DNA of 64,000 nucleotides from Methylobrevis albus (GCF_015904235.1 NZ_JADZLT010000049.1:248001-312000), one strand, 5' to 3'. Shown: positions 49,806-59,009, counted from the stretch's first letter. The notes: generated by a model from the letters alone, not told the origin. Translations and numbers: made by a program.

Positions 49806-50662
49806 CCGGCTTCCTCGCCACCATCGCCGAGCCGCTCGCCTACGACTTCATGTGGCGGGCGATGGGTGTCGGCGTCTTCATCTCGGTGCTCTGCGCCGTG
49901 CTGTCGTGCTTCATCGTGCTGAAGGGCTGGGCGCTGGTCGGCGATGCGCTGTCGCATGCGGTGCTGCCGGGCATCGTCGTCGCCTATGTCGCCGGCCTGC
50001 CGCTGGTGCTCGGCGCCGCGGCGAGCGGGCTCGCCTGCGTCTGGCTCGCCGGCGCCGCCAACGGGCGCACGCGGGTGAAGCCGGACGCCCTGCTCGGCAT
50101 CTCCTTCACCGGCTTTCTCGCCGTCGGGCTGATCCTGATGGTCGCGACGCCGAGCGAGATCCACTTCATGCACGTCCTGTTCGGCAACCTGCTCGGCATC
50201 GAGACGGCGGCGATCCTGCAAGTGCTCGCCGTCGGCGTGCCGACGCTCGCCATCGTGCTCGCCTGGCGCAAGGACCTGGTGCTCGCCGCCTTCGATCCGG
50301 CGCAGGCGCGGGTGATCGGCCTCTCCCCGGTGCGGCTCGAACTGCTGCTGCTGGCGCTCACCGCGTTCACGGTGGTGGTCGCGATGCAGGCGGTCGGCAT
50401 CGCGCTCGTCATGGCGATGCTGGTGACGCCGGGTTGCATCGGCCGCCTGCTCGCCGATCGCTTCGACCGCATGCTGATCGCGGCAGCAAGCTCCGCTGCG
50501 TTCGCCACCGCGCTCGGCACGCTGGCGAGCTTCTGGGCCGACGGCGCCACCGGGGCGACCATCGTGCTGGTGCAGGCGACGCTGTTCGTGCTCGCCTTCC
50601 TGTTCGCGCCGCGCCGCGGGCTGCTCGCGCGCCACCGCGCGGTGGCGCGTGCCGGCAGCTGA
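49802..50662 (+). CDS. sitD: Metal ABC transporter permease (SitD-like)
   Basis: A 286-aa ABC-3 permease starting at GTG 49802, overlapping the previous stop. It has the same landmarks as its partner: LSCFIVLKGWALVGDALSHAVLPGIVVAY, HVLFGNLLGIETAAIL, and AMQAVGIALVMAMLVTPGCIGRLLADRFDR. Two different permease subunits in one operon are typical of SitABCD rather than ZnuABC, which has a single permease. This supports Mn/Fe specificity. Confidence 0.9.
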   Translation: MTGFLATIAEPLAYDFMWRAMGVGVFISVLCAVLSCFIVLKGWALVGDALSHAVLPGIVVAYVAGLPLVLGAAASGLACVWLAGAANGRTRVKPDALLGISFTGFLAVGLILMVATPSEIHFMHVLFGNLLGIETAAILQVLAVGVPTLAIVLAWRKDLVLAAFDPAQARVIGLSPVRLELLLLALTAFTVVVAMQAVGIALVMAMLVTPGCIGRLLADRFDRMLIAAASSAAFATALGTLASFWADGATGATIVLVQATLFVLAFLFAPRRGLLARHRAVARAGS

Positions 50663-50751
50663 GCGCGCGCCGAGGCGGCCGCCAAGCGTTTGACCTCGGC
50701 CGCATTCGAAGGCAGGCTCGGCGTCCCTGCTGCTGCCGAGGGATCCTTGCC

Positions 50752-51657
50752 ATGCCGGTCGGTGCCTTGAAGAACGGCCTTGCCCGCGCGGTGCGCGCGG
50801 GATGCGGGATCGCCCTCGCTGTGGCCGTCGGCCTCGCTGCGGCCCCGGCGTCGGCGTCGCCGCCGCTCTGGCGGGTCAGCGACGGCGACTCCACCGTCTG
50901 GCTGTTCGGCACCGTGCATGCCCTGCAGCGCGGCGAGCGCAACTGGCGGCCGGCCGCCGAACTCACCGCCGCGATGGCCGAAAGCCAGTCGTTCTGGCTC
51001 GAAACCGAAATTCCCACCGAGGATCCGGCCGCGTCGCTCGCCCGGCTCGGCCGCAGCCCGGGCGAGCCGCTGTCGAGCCGCTTCGCCCCCGCCGACTACG
51101 CCCGGCTAGCGGCCGTTGCCGACGGGCTCGGCGTCGATCTCGCCGACCTTGACGAACTGCGCCCCTGGCTCGCGGCGATGACGCTGGTGTCGGCGTCCCT
51201 CAACCGCGGCGGCTTCGACCAGGGCGGGGCGGACGGGCGGCTGCTGCGCGATGCCGCGTCGCTCGGGCTCGAGGTCGCGGGCTTCGACCCGGCCGACCGG
51301 CCGCTCGCGCTCTATGCCGGGCTCGATCCGGCCGAGGAACGGGCGCTGCTGCTGAGCACCGTCGACGACCTCGCCGGACGGCAGCCGCAGCACGAGCGCC
51401 TCGTCGCGGCCTGGCTCGCCGGCGACGAGGCGGCGCTGGAGGCGATCGGGCTGGACGAGATGCGGGCGGCGGGCGAGGGGATCTACGACCGCTTCATCAC
51501 AGAGCGCAACGCGGGCTTCGCCGCGCGGATCGAGGGGCTGATGCTCGGCCGCGGCACGCATTTCGTCGCCATCGGCGCGCTGCACCTCGTCGGTCCCGAC
51601 CGGATCCAGAACGCGCTGCTGGCGCGCGGGCTCAGCGTCGAGCGGGTCGACCGCTGA
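50752..51657 (+). CDS. TraB/GumN family exported protein
   Basis: A 301-aa protein with signal peptide (residues about 15-36, ALAVAVGLAAAPASA) and the TraB/PrgY/GumN fold: STVWLFGTVHALQ at the N-terminus, WLETEI, and THFVAIGALHLVGPDRIQNAL at the C-terminus. The conserved GTVH, Glu and GALHL sites suggest a metal-dependent hydrolase of the Tiki/TraB superfamily; no substrate is known. It follows sitD by 89 nt and converges with mxaX. Confidence 0.85.
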   Translation: MPVGALKNGLARAVRAGCGIALAVAVGLAAAPASASPPLWRVSDGDSTVWLFGTVHALQRGERNWRPAAELTAAMAESQSFWLETEIPTEDPAASLARLGRSPGEPLSSRFAPADYARLAAVADGLGVDLADLDELRPWLAAMTLVSASLNRGGFDQGGADGRLLRDAASLGLEVAGFDPADRPLALYAGLDPAEERALLLSTVDDLAGRQPQHERLVAAWLAGDEAALEAIGLDEMRAAGEGIYDRFITERNAGFAARIEGLMLGRGTHFVAIGALHLVGPDRIQNALLARGLSVERVDR

Positions 51658-51672
51658 GCCCGCGCGGCGCGC

Positions 51673-52317
51673 CTAGCGCCGCTGCCGCGGCGGCGAGAAG
51701 CGCTGCACCGCCTTGAAGACGAGGTCGGGCAGGGTCTCGGCCTCGAGCTTCGACTTCAGGATCGAGCAGACGTTCGCCACCGTCTTGTAGCTGACGCCGA
51801 GTTCGTCGGCGATCTCGCCATAGCTGCGCCCCTCGGCGAGCAGGGCGAGGATCTCCTGCTCGCGGCGGGTGAACTCGCCCGTATCCAACCGGCGGGCGGC
51901 GCTCGCGTGCAGCGCCACCTCGGTGGCGAGGTCGCCGGCGATGAACGGCTGGCCGGCGGCCACCTTCTCGAAGGCATGGCCGATCTCGGCGGGATCGGCG
52001 TCCTTGTGCACATAGCCGGTCGCCCCGGCCGCGAGCGACTTGCGCACGATCACCGGGTCGGCATGCATGCTGAAGACGAGGATCGGCACGTTGCGGTCGA
52101 TGGCACGCAGCCGGCGGATGAAGCCGATGCCGGCGAGGGTCTTGCGGGCGATCGAGAGGTCGACGACGACGACGTCCGGCCGGGTGCGGCGGTAGATCTG
52201 GAACGCCTGCAGCAGGCGGGAGGCGGTGTGCACCTCGCTGGCGCCGTGCGCCTCGAGGATGCGCCGGCAGCCCTGCAGCACGATCGGATGGTCGTCGATC
52301 AGGAGAACCCGGGTCAT
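51673..52317 (-). CDS. mxaX: LuxR/NarL-type response regulator, probable MxaX
   Basis: A 214-aa two-component regulator: receiver domain with phospho-acceptor Asp in VVVVDLSIARKTL, acidic pocket VLLIDDHPIV and conserved Lys in YVHKDADPAEI, then an HTH LuxR domain (TRREQEILALLAEGRSYGEIADELGVSYKT). It overlaps the kinase gene by 4 nt (ATGA). The pair lies upstream of and divergent to mxaF, the arrangement of moxX/moxY in Paracoccus denitrificans, where they control methanol oxidation. The name is by context. Confidence 0.8.
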   Translation of the reverse strand: MTRVLLIDDHPIVLQGCRRILEAHGASEVHTASRLLQAFQIYRRTRPDVVVVDLSIARKTLAGIGFIRRLRAIDRNVPILVFSMHADPVIVRKSLAAGATGYVHKDADPAEIGHAFEKVAAGQPFIAGDLATEVALHASAARRLDTGEFTRREQEILALLAEGRSYGEIADELGVSYKTVANVCSILKSKLEAETLPDLVFKAVQRFSPPRQRR

Positions 52318-53795
52318 GCCGTCTCCTCCGGCTCGCCGTCGGAGAGCGCGGCGCGGACCGGGGCGCGGTGCTCGATCGGCAGCACGATCTCGGTCACCGT
52401 GCCGGCCGGCGTACTGCGCGGCGGCGACCATTCGCCGGCGAGCGCCAGCACCCGTTCGGCAAGGCCGGTGAGGCCGTAGCCCGGCCGCGCCGGCACGTCG
52501 CCCGGCGGGCCGGCGCCGTCGTCGGTGATCCGGGCGACGAGCCGGGCGCGGCCGTTCTCGGCGGGGCCCTCGGCGAGGCGGATCTCGATCTGGCGCGCGC
52601 CGCCGTGGCGCAGGGCGTTCATCAGGCTCTCCTGCACGAAGCGGAACACGGTGAGGTCCACCGCCTCGCCGAACGAGGCGTCGCCGATGCGGGCGTCGAG
52701 CCTGATCTCGGCCTCGGGGGCGAAGCGGCCGACGGTGTCGACGAAATCCGAGACCAGTTCGGCGAGCGGCACCTCGCCGAGCGACATCGGCCGGAGCGCC
52801 GACACCAGCTTGCGGGTGCGGCTCTGGATCGACTGGGTGAGGTCGGCGAGCGAATCGAGCCCCTCGCGCAGGTGCCGGATATGCGCCGTCTCCAGCGCCG
52901 CGATGGCGCGGCCGAGGCTTTCGGTGGTGGCGCGGACGCCGAAGAGATAGGGGCCGAGCTCGTCGTGCAGGTCGTAGGCGATGCGGCGGCGCTCCTCGTC
53001 CTGGATGACCAGCAGGCGGCGGTTGAGATGGCGGTTCTCGGCGTCGCGCTCGCCGAGGCGCTCGGCGAGGTCGTTGAAGCGCTCGACGATGAAGGCGAGT
53101 TCGGGAATGTGCAGATCGGAGAGGCGGGCGTCGAGGCCGCCGTCGCCGAGCCGCTGCATGCCGTCGGCGACGGCGCGCAGGCGGCCGAAGACGTGGTTCA
53201 GCACGAGGATCGCGGCGCCGAGCAACACCACCGAATAGGCGACGGTGACCGGCAGGATGAAGCGGAAGTCGGCCCAGACCTCGGCGATCTCGTCCTCGCT
53301 GTCGCTCACCAGCACCAGCGTCGCGATGCGGCCGTCGGCGAGCGTGATGGGATACTCGCTGCGCAGGTGCTCGCCGTCGAGCAGGCGCTGGAACCACGTC
53401 GGCGGTGCCGCCTCATCGTCCTCGCCCGCATCCGCCGTGCCGTCGGGAGCGGTGAAGACGGCGCCGCTCGGGTCGTACAGCGTCTTGCGCACATGGCGGG
53501 TCGACATGCCGGAAAGACCCAGCGCCTCGGCGGCCGCCGCGATGTCGGGCGCGCCGACCGCGTCGCGGCTGCGCGTCTCGAGGAACAGCGCCGCGATGTC
53601 GAACGAGGATTCGATCTCCTCGCGCACGGCGATGCGGGCGTTGAGCACGAGGCCGATCGCGACCAACGCCCAGACGGCGACGCCGAAGGCGACGAGGGCG
53701 ATCGTCACCTGCCGCTTGAACGTCATGCCTCGCCTGAGCGCGGGAGCCGGCCGGGCCTCGTGCCGGTCGGCGTCGTCCAGTCCGCTGATCGCCAT
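52314..53795 (-). CDS. mxaY: Sensor histidine kinase, probable MxaY
   Basis: A 493-aa membrane kinase of the NarX/UhpB (HisKA_3) class. Two transmembrane segments (about residues 30-52 and 180-203) flank a periplasmic sensor of about 125 residues. A HAMP-like region follows (LRAVADGMQRLGDGGLDARL), then the H-box EERRRIAYDLHDELGPYLFG, N-box FVQESLMNALRHG and a G-box GYGLTGLAERV with a reduced ATP lid. Internal ATG 53726 (TFKRQVT) could be the start, since the first 23 residues are non-family. It probably senses methanol oxidation status and phosphorylates the adjacent regulator. Confidence 0.8.
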   Translation of the reverse strand: MAISGLDDADRHEARPAPALRRGMTFKRQVTIALVAFGVAVWALVAIGLVLNARIAVREEIESSFDIAALFLETRSRDAVGAPDIAAAAEALGLSGMSTRHVRKTLYDPSGAVFTAPDGTADAGEDDEAAPPTWFQRLLDGEHLRSEYPITLADGRIATLVLVSDSEDEIAEVWADFRFILPVTVAYSVVLLGAAILVLNHVFGRLRAVADGMQRLGDGGLDARLSDLHIPELAFIVERFNDLAERLGERDAENRHLNRRLLVIQDEERRRIAYDLHDELGPYLFGVRATTESLGRAIAALETAHIRHLREGLDSLADLTQSIQSRTRKLVSALRPMSLGEVPLAELVSDFVDTVGRFAPEAEIRLDARIGDASFGEAVDLTVFRFVQESLMNALRHGGARQIEIRLAEGPAENGRARLVARITDDGAGPPGDVPARPGYGLTGLAERVLALAGEWSPPRSTPAGTVTEIVLPIEHRAPVRAALSDGEPEETA

Positions 53796-53927
53796 GGTCT
53801 CGTCCGTCTCCTCGCGTGGATCGTCGGGGGTCGTCGGGTTGTCGTCGGGGGTCGTCGACCCGTCGCCTTGTTCTGGGGCCGTGTCCTTGGGGCCGTGTCC
53901 GGGGGGCGGCTCGCGCCGACCGCCGCG

Positions 53928-54491
53928 TCAGGGCGCGCGCGCCGTCCGGGCGGTGAATTCGCGTCGCAGCGCCGCGACGGCCGACGCGTGGTCGGCGCCG
54001 CTGCGGCGCAGCTCGATGTAGGCCTGCGCGATCACGCCGAACCAGTGCTTGCGGCCGTCGGGATCGGGGATGGCGAGGTCGGCGAGCAGTTGCTCGGGCG
54101 AGATCGTGCCGCCGCGCTCGGTGTTGACGTCGACGAGTTGCGCCGTGCGGTTGGCGAGCATGCGGCGGGTCTCGACGAAGAGCGCGGCCCCGCGGTCGAG
54201 GGCGGCGTCGACCGCCGCGACACGTGCGGCGTTTTGTCCGCTGCCTGGCGCGGAGCCGGGCGGGGCGGTGCGGTCGGCGAGCCAGACGCCGGGTGAGCGC
54301 GGGTCGTCGGGGGTCAGCCAGTGGCCGGCCCCGAGATCGTCTTCGTCGCTCGAGCTGGCCGCAGCGGCCGCCGGCGGGGTCGTCTCGAGCGGCGCATCCT
54401 CGCAGGCGGTGAGCGTGGTCAGCGCCGCCAAGGCCATGGCGACACACGGGAAATTCTGGCGGCGAAGGGGTGTCGGCGACGGCATGGACAT
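53928..54491 (-). CDS. Hypothetical lipoprotein in the moxZ position
   Basis: A 187-aa predicted lipoprotein: signal ending LTTLTAC with C30 as lipid anchor, an Ala/Ser/Asp-rich linker, then a helical domain (RVAAVDAALDRGAALFVETRR...EQLLADLAIPDPDGRKHWFGVIAQAYIELRR). I do not recognise a family. It is the gene nearest to mxaF on the regulatory side and lies 132 nt upstream of mxaY, so it occupies the slot of moxZ in Paracoccus; homology to MoxZ cannot be judged here. It is likely co-transcribed with mxaYX. Confidence 0.6.
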   Translation of the reverse strand: MSMPSPTPLRRQNFPCVAMALAALTTLTACEDAPLETTPPAAAAASSSDEDDLGAGHWLTPDDPRSPGVWLADRTAPPGSAPGSGQNAARVAAVDAALDRGAALFVETRRMLANRTAQLVDVNTERGGTISPEQLLADLAIPDPDGRKHWFGVIAQAYIELRRSGADHASAVAALRREFTARTARAP

Positions 54492-54689
54492 GGACTCGCT
54501 CCGGGAAGCCGACGACGGCGGGCGGCGGCGCGACCGCGGCGGTGCGCAGCGCGGCGAGCCGGTGCACGGTCATCGAAGCATCGGATGATCGACACTAGGA
54601 CTGCCTAACCCGATATTCCTGTTAAAGAAATGTAATATTGCCTGCTGCAGCGCGGCAAAGTGCCGAAATCCTTGCTGTTTGCTGCGAGT

Positions 54690-54783
54690 CCCCGGTTCAA
54701 TCGGTTCAAATACGGGAACAACTTCCCGAACCGGTGCGGGAAAACTGCTCAAGACATGGCAGCGGTCGCGTGCGATCCAGAAT
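54690..54783 (+). promoter_or_regulatory. mxaF promoter region with operator-like repeats
   Basis: Within the 413-nt gap before mxaF there are direct repeats CGGTTCAA (54693-54700 and 54702-54709), an inverted pair GGGAA-CAAC-TTCCC (54714-54727), GAACC (54728-54732) as reverse of GGTTC, and another CGGGAA (54737-54742). Just downstream is AAGACA (54751-54756), identical to the -35 hexamer described for Methylorubrum mxaF, with CAGAAT at 54778-54783 (spacer 21, longer than ideal). The cluster looks like a response-regulator binding region. Confidence 0.45.
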
Positions 54784-54904
54784 GCCGGAACGACAAGCTG
54801 CCGACGCAGCGGTCTTTCTTGGTTTCGCGAAAGAAGATCGATCGCAAAGCCGTCTCTGCGGAACCAACGTGTTCCCAGGAACCAAAACCAACCGGGGGGA
54901 TCCC

Positions 54905-56797
54905 ATGGATCGGTTCAAGTCTACGGTGTCGAAAACCGCCGTCGCGACCTTGCTGGCTGCCGGCCTCGGCGCCGTCGCGCTACCGGCGAACGCCAACGAC
55001 AAGCTCGTCGAGCTTTCGAAGAGCAATGAAAACTGGGTGATGACGGGCCGCACCTACAAGGCCCAGAACTACAGCGAGATGACCCAGATCAACCGCGAGA
55101 CCGTGAAGGATCTCCGCGCGGCCTGGTCGTTCTCGACGGGCCTGCTGCACGGCCACGAGGGCACGCCCCTCGTCGTCAACGGCGTCATGTATGTCCACTC
55201 GCCGTACCCGAACACGACCTTCGCCCTGTCGCTCGACCAGCCGGGCAAGATCCTGTGGCAGCACAAGCCCAAGCAGGATCCGACCTCGCGCGCCGTCGCC
55301 TGCTGTGACGTGGTCAACCGCGGCCTCGCCTACTGGCCGGGCAACGACGACGTCCAGCCGCTGATCCTGAAGACCCAGCTCGACGGCCACGTCGTCGCCC
55401 TCGACGCCGCGACCGGCGAAGAGCGCTGGAAGGTCGAGAACTCCGACATCAAGGTCGGCTCGACCCTGACGATCGCCCCCTATGTGGTGAAGGACCTGGT
55501 GCTGGTCGGCTCCTCGGGCGCCGAGCTCGGCGTGCGCGGCTACGTCACCGCCTACGACGCCACCACCGGCGAGCAGAAGTGGCGCGCCTATGCCACCGGC
55601 CCCGACGACGAGATCCTCCTCGCGGACGATTTCAACATCAACAACCCGCACTACGGCCAGAAGAACCTCGGCCTCGACACCTGGGAAGGCGACGCCTGGA
55701 AGATCGGCGGCGGCACCAACTGGGGCTGGTACGCCTACGACCCGGACGAGAACCTCTTCTACTACGGCTCGGGCAACCCGGCGCCGTGGAACGAGACCAT
55801 GCGTCCCGGTGACAACAAGTGGACGATGACGATCTTCGGCCGCGACGCCGACACCGGCAAGGCGAAGTTCGGCTACCAGAAGACGCCGCACGACGAGTGG
55901 GACTACGCCGGCGTCAACGTGATGATGCTGTCGGAGCAGAAGGACAAGGACGGCAAGGAGCGCAAGCTGCTGACCCATCCGGACCGCAACGGCATCGTCT
56001 ACACGCTCGATCGCACCAACGGCGACCTGATCTCGGCCGACAAACTCGACGACACGGTCAACTGGGTGAAGCAGGTGCAGCTCGACACGGGCCTGCCGGT
56101 CCGCGACCCCGAGTTCGCCACCCGCATGGACCACAAGGGCCGCGACATCTGTCCGTCGGCGATGGGCTACCACAACCAGGGTCACGACAGCTACGACCCC
56201 GAGCGGCAGCTCTTCTTCATGGGCATCAACCACATCTGCATGGACTGGGAACCGTTCATGCTGCCGTACCGGGCCGGACAGTTCTTCGTCGGCGCGACGC
56301 TGTGGATGTACCCCGGCCCGAAGGGTGATCGCCAGGCCTATGAAGGTCTCGGCCAGGTGAAGGCCTATAACGCCATCACCGGCGAGTACAAGTGGGAAGT
56401 CATGGAGCGCTTCTCCGCCTGGGGCGGCACGATGGCGACCGCCGGCGGCCTGACGTTCTACGGCACGCTCGACGGCTTCATCAAGGCGCGCGACAGCGAC
56501 ACCGGCGACCTGCTCTGGAAGTTCAAGCTTCCCTCGGGCGTGATCGGTCACCCGATGACCTACGAGCACAACGGCACCCAGTACGTCGCCATCAACTACG
56601 GCGTGGGTGGCTGGCCGGGCGTCGGCCTGGTGTTCGACCTCACCGACCCGACCGCCGGCCTCGGCGCGGTCGGCGCGTTCAAGGAACTCGCGAAGTACAC
56701 CCAGATGGGTGGCGGCGTGATGGTGTTCTCGCTCGACGGCAAGAACCCCTACAGCGAGGACCTCGAGACCGGCGAGTGGAAGCCGACCAACGGCTGA
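54905..56797 (+). CDS. mxaF: Calcium-type PQQ methanol dehydrogenase, large subunit
   Basis: MxaF (630 aa) oxidises methanol to formaldehyde in the periplasm with PQQ. Signal peptide residues 1-30 (cleaved ANA|ND). With an offset of 30, all known active-site positions line up: vicinal Cys C133-C134 (mature 103-104), metal ligands E207 (177) and N291 (261), PQQ-stacking W273 (243) and catalytic D333 (303). A335, two residues after the catalytic Asp (WDYAG), is the calcium-enzyme state; lanthanide XoxF has Asp there. Strong GGGGGG ribosome site. It heads the mxa operon; a large hairpin separates it from mxaJ. Confidence 0.97.
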   Translation: MDRFKSTVSKTAVATLLAAGLGAVALPANANDKLVELSKSNENWVMTGRTYKAQNYSEMTQINRETVKDLRAAWSFSTGLLHGHEGTPLVVNGVMYVHSPYPNTTFALSLDQPGKILWQHKPKQDPTSRAVACCDVVNRGLAYWPGNDDVQPLILKTQLDGHVVALDAATGEERWKVENSDIKVGSTLTIAPYVVKDLVLVGSSGAELGVRGYVTAYDATTGEQKWRAYATGPDDEILLADDFNINNPHYGQKNLGLDTWEGDAWKIGGGTNWGWYAYDPDENLFYYGSGNPAPWNETMRPGDNKWTMTIFGRDADTGKAKFGYQKTPHDEWDYAGVNVMMLSEQKDKDGKERKLLTHPDRNGIVYTLDRTNGDLISADKLDDTVNWVKQVQLDTGLPVRDPEFATRMDHKGRDICPSAMGYHNQGHDSYDPERQLFFMGINHICMDWEPFMLPYRAGQFFVGATLWMYPGPKGDRQAYEGLGQVKAYNAITGEYKWEVMERFSAWGGTMATAGGLTFYGTLDGFIKARDSDTGDLLWKFKLPSGVIGHPMTYEHNGTQYVAINYGVGGWPGVGLVFDLTDPTAGLGAVGAFKELAKYTQMGGGVMVFSLDGKNPYSEDLETGEWKPTNG

Positions 56798-56806
56798 CCC
56801 CGCTCC

Positions 56807-56849
56807 GGCCCCGCCGCCCACCGCCCCTGATCCGGCGGGCGGCGGGGCC
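56807..56849 (+). other. Large intercistronic hairpin between mxaF and mxaJ
   Basis: A perfect 13-bp GC stem (56807-56819 with 56837-56849) encloses a 17-nt loop. There is no U-run. It probably protects the mxaF message from 3' exonucleases or partly attenuates, giving mxaF higher expression than mxaJGI (inference). Confidence 0.7.
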
Positions 56850-56949
56850 TCCGGCGCCCTTTGCCCAGCTCTCGACCCCGGCCAGGGACCGGATGGGGGC
56901 AGGGCGGACCGGCCCGCAACCGACAAGACCACCGTGAGGGAGAACATCC

Positions 56950-57780
56950 ATGATGAAGTCCGCCATAGCCGCCGGCTCGCTCGTGGCCGCCGCCGTCCTC
57001 GCCACCGGGCCGGCCGCCGCCGAAGCGACCCTGAAGATCTGCGCTTCCACCAAGGAAGCCCCCTATTCCGCCGCCGACGCCGCCGGCTTCGAGAACAAGA
57101 TCGCCGTGAAGCTCGCCGAGGCGATGGGCCGCACGCCCGAGTTCGTCTGGACCGACAAGTTCGGCGTCTACCTCGTCCGCGACTTCCTGGATCCGAAGGC
57201 CTGCGACGTGGTGTTCGGCGTCGATGCCGGTGACGAGCGCCTGCTGACCTCGAGCTCGATCTATCGCACCGGCTACGTCTTCGTCAGCCGCGCCGACGAG
57301 AACTTCGACGGCCACAACTGGCAGGATCTCGCCAAGCCCGACTACGGCCGCTTCGCCGTCCGCTTCTACTCACCGGCCGAAGTGATGCTGAAGTACACCG
57401 GCAAATGGGAAGACAACGCGGCGTACCTCTACGGCCTGATCAACTTCAAGTCGAGCCGCAACAGCTACAACCAGGTCGAGGCGTCGCGCCTCGTCTCGGA
57501 AGTCGTGGCCGGCGAGGCCGACCTCGCGATCGCGTTTGCCCCCGACGTCGCCCGCTACGTCAAGTCGTCGACCGTGCCGGTCCGCATGACGATGATCGAG
57601 GACGACATCACCCGGTCGGACGGGCAGGTGATTCCGCTGAAGTACGACCAGGCGATCGGCGTCCGCAAGGACGACACCGCGCTGATGGCCGAGATCGAGG
57701 CCGCCCTCGGCAAGATCCGCGGCGACATCGACCAGATCCTCGCCGACGAGGGCATCCCGCTGCTGCCTCCCAGCAGCTGA
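56950..57780 (+). CDS. mxaJ: Methanol oxidation periplasmic protein MxaJ
   Basis: MxaJ (276 aa) is a periplasmic solute-binding-fold protein needed for active methanol dehydrogenase; recent family knowledge points to a role in enzyme maturation. Signal peptide ends GPAAA|EATL (about residue 24). Family phrases: LKICASTKEAPYSAADAAGFENKIA, DACDVVFGVDAGDERLLTSS-like segment, and GYVFVSRAD. The domain is of the quinoprotein-associated binding-protein type. The order F-J-G-I is standard. ATG 56950 is preceded by GGGAG; ATG 56953 is equivalent. Confidence 0.94.
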   Translation: MMKSAIAAGSLVAAAVLATGPAAAEATLKICASTKEAPYSAADAAGFENKIAVKLAEAMGRTPEFVWTDKFGVYLVRDFLDPKACDVVFGVDAGDERLLTSSSIYRTGYVFVSRADENFDGHNWQDLAKPDYGRFAVRFYSPAEVMLKYTGKWEDNAAYLYGLINFKSSRNSYNQVEASRLVSEVVAGEADLAIAFAPDVARYVKSSTVPVRMTMIEDDITRSDGQVIPLKYDQAIGVRKDDTALMAEIEAALGKIRGDIDQILADEGIPLLPPSS

Positions 57781-57818
57781 GCCCCCGTTCCTTCCGTACA
57801 GATCCAGGGCAGAACCAC

Positions 57819-58361
57819 ATGAAGTATCCGGGACTGAGGCCGCTCGTCTTCACCGTCGCCGCAGCAGGTTTCGCGGTGACGGCCTTCGCCAGCGCGGTGC
57901 CGCTGTTCAATGTCGTCACCGGCGAGCAGCTCGACCTCAGCTATGCGCTCGAGGACGGGCGCGACACCGAAGCGGTGAAGACCTTCTTCGAGACGGGCGT
58001 CAACATCTACAACGAGAACCCCGACGTCCTGCCGCAGGGCGAGGAGGTCTACCTCACCGCCTGCTCGGGCTGCCACGGCCACCACGGCGAGGGCAAGATC
58101 GGTCCCGGTCTCAACGACAGCTACTGGACCTATCCGGACGGCAAGACCGACGCCGGCCTGTTCCGGATCATCTTCGGCGGCGCGCAAGGCCAGATGGGGC
58201 CGCAGTACGGCCACCTGACGCTCGACGAGATGCTGCTCGGCATGGCCTGGGTCCGTCACATCTACACCGGGAAGCCTGAAACCGCGCGCTGGCTGACGCC
58301 GGAGCAGAAGGCGAACTTCAAGCCCTTCCCGAAGACCCACCCCGATCCGAACGACGGGTGA
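57819..58361 (+). CDS. mxaG: Cytochrome cL, electron acceptor of methanol dehydrogenase
   Basis: Cytochrome cL (180 aa): signal peptide to about residue 26 (AVTAFASA), heme motif C82-S-G-C85-H86 in LTACSGCHGHHGEG, and likely axial Met M126 in GGAQGQMGPQYG. It takes electrons from PQQ of MxaF and passes them to cytochrome cH. The size and the tail TPEQKANFKPFPKTH are typical. It lies 38 nt after mxaJ. A 150-nt spacer with a hairpin separates it from mxaI. Confidence 0.95.
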   Translation: MKYPGLRPLVFTVAAAGFAVTAFASAVPLFNVVTGEQLDLSYALEDGRDTEAVKTFFETGVNIYNENPDVLPQGEEVYLTACSGCHGHHGEGKIGPGLNDSYWTYPDGKTDAGLFRIIFGGAQGQMGPQYGHLTLDEMLLGMAWVRHIYTGKPETARWLTPEQKANFKPFPKTHPDPNDG

Positions 58362-58413
58362 GCAAGCGACGACCGGGCGCCCGCCGCAGCGGCGGGCCGC
58401 CGGGTCGAAGACC

Positions 58414-58440
58414 GGCGCGGCCGAGGTGCCCGGCCGCGCC
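58414..58440 (+). other. Hairpin between mxaG and mxaI
   Basis: A perfect 10-bp stem (GGCGCGGCCG / CGGCCGCGCC, loop AGGTGCC) without a U-run lies 72 nt before mxaI. It may be a processing or stability element that sets the level of the small subunit. Confidence 0.55.
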
Positions 58441-58511
58441 GACCGTCCACCGGCACCGCGACGACGCGCCGGAACCAACGAGCCGTCGACCGAACCCTTG
58501 GGGGAAACACC

Positions 58512-58805
58512 ATGAAGATCGCCGCTTTCGCCGCCGCCGCCCTCGTCGCCGGCTGCTTCGCCGCCGCCCCGGCCCTCGCCTACGACGGCACCAACTGCCG
58601 CGCGCCGGGCAACTGCTGGGAGCCGAAGCCGGGCTACCCGGATCAGGTCGCCGGTTCGAAATACGACCCGCAGCACGACCCGATGGAGCTCAACAAGCAG
58701 TCGGAATCGATCAAGGGCATGGAGGCGCGCAACGCCCAGCGCGTCGCCCATTTCAAGAAGACCGGCGAGTGGGTCTACGACGTCGAGGAAATTCCCGCCG
58801 AGTAA
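58512..58805 (+). CDS. mxaI: Methanol dehydrogenase small (beta) subunit
   Basis: MxaI (97 aa; 74 mature). Signal peptide residues 1-23 (APALA|YDG). The mature start YDGTNCRAPGNCWEPKPGYP has the two cysteines at mature 6 and 12 that form the known disulfide. The rest is a Lys-rich amphipathic helix (MEARNAQRVAHFKKTGEW) that wraps the large subunit. It is found only with calcium MDH, which confirms that MxaF is the Ca-type enzyme. A GGGG ribosome site precedes ATG 58512. Confidence 0.97.
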   Translation: MKIAAFAAAALVAGCFAAAPALAYDGTNCRAPGNCWEPKPGYPDQVAGSKYDPQHDPMELNKQSESIKGMEARNAQRVAHFKKTGEWVYDVEEIPAE

Positions 58806-58915
58806 AGCGTTCGGCCGGCGCGGAGCCATCCGCCCGGCCACCTGCCGCGCGCCGGCGGATGCCGCGGACCGGATCCCTCACCCGGTTCGCCTCGCCCGCA
58901 TCCGCCGGCCGCCGT

Positions 58916-59009
58916 GAGCGAGACGCCCGGTCGGGGGGCCTACTCAAGGGTTTCCGACGTCCTCCCTAGACCACCGAAACGCCAGGCCGCGAGCCCGGGC
59001 GTCTCGCTC
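58916..59009 (+). repeat. 15-bp perfect inverted repeat between mxaI and mxaR
   Basis: GAGCGAGACGCCCGG (58916-58930) and its exact reverse complement (58995-59009) enclose 64 nt in the 281-nt mxaI-mxaR gap. It may fold as a long-range stem in RNA, separating the abundant FJGI message from the accessory genes. No other feature is seen in this gap. Confidence 0.7.

Noticed and set aside
47163..50662. ZnuABC zinc transporter
   Set aside because: No His-rich loop in the binding protein, and two distinct permeases favour the SitABCD Mn/Fe type.
54905..56797. Lanthanide-type XoxF
   Set aside because: The residue two after the catalytic Asp is Ala (WDYAG), not Asp, and mxaI follows; both mark the calcium enzyme MxaF.
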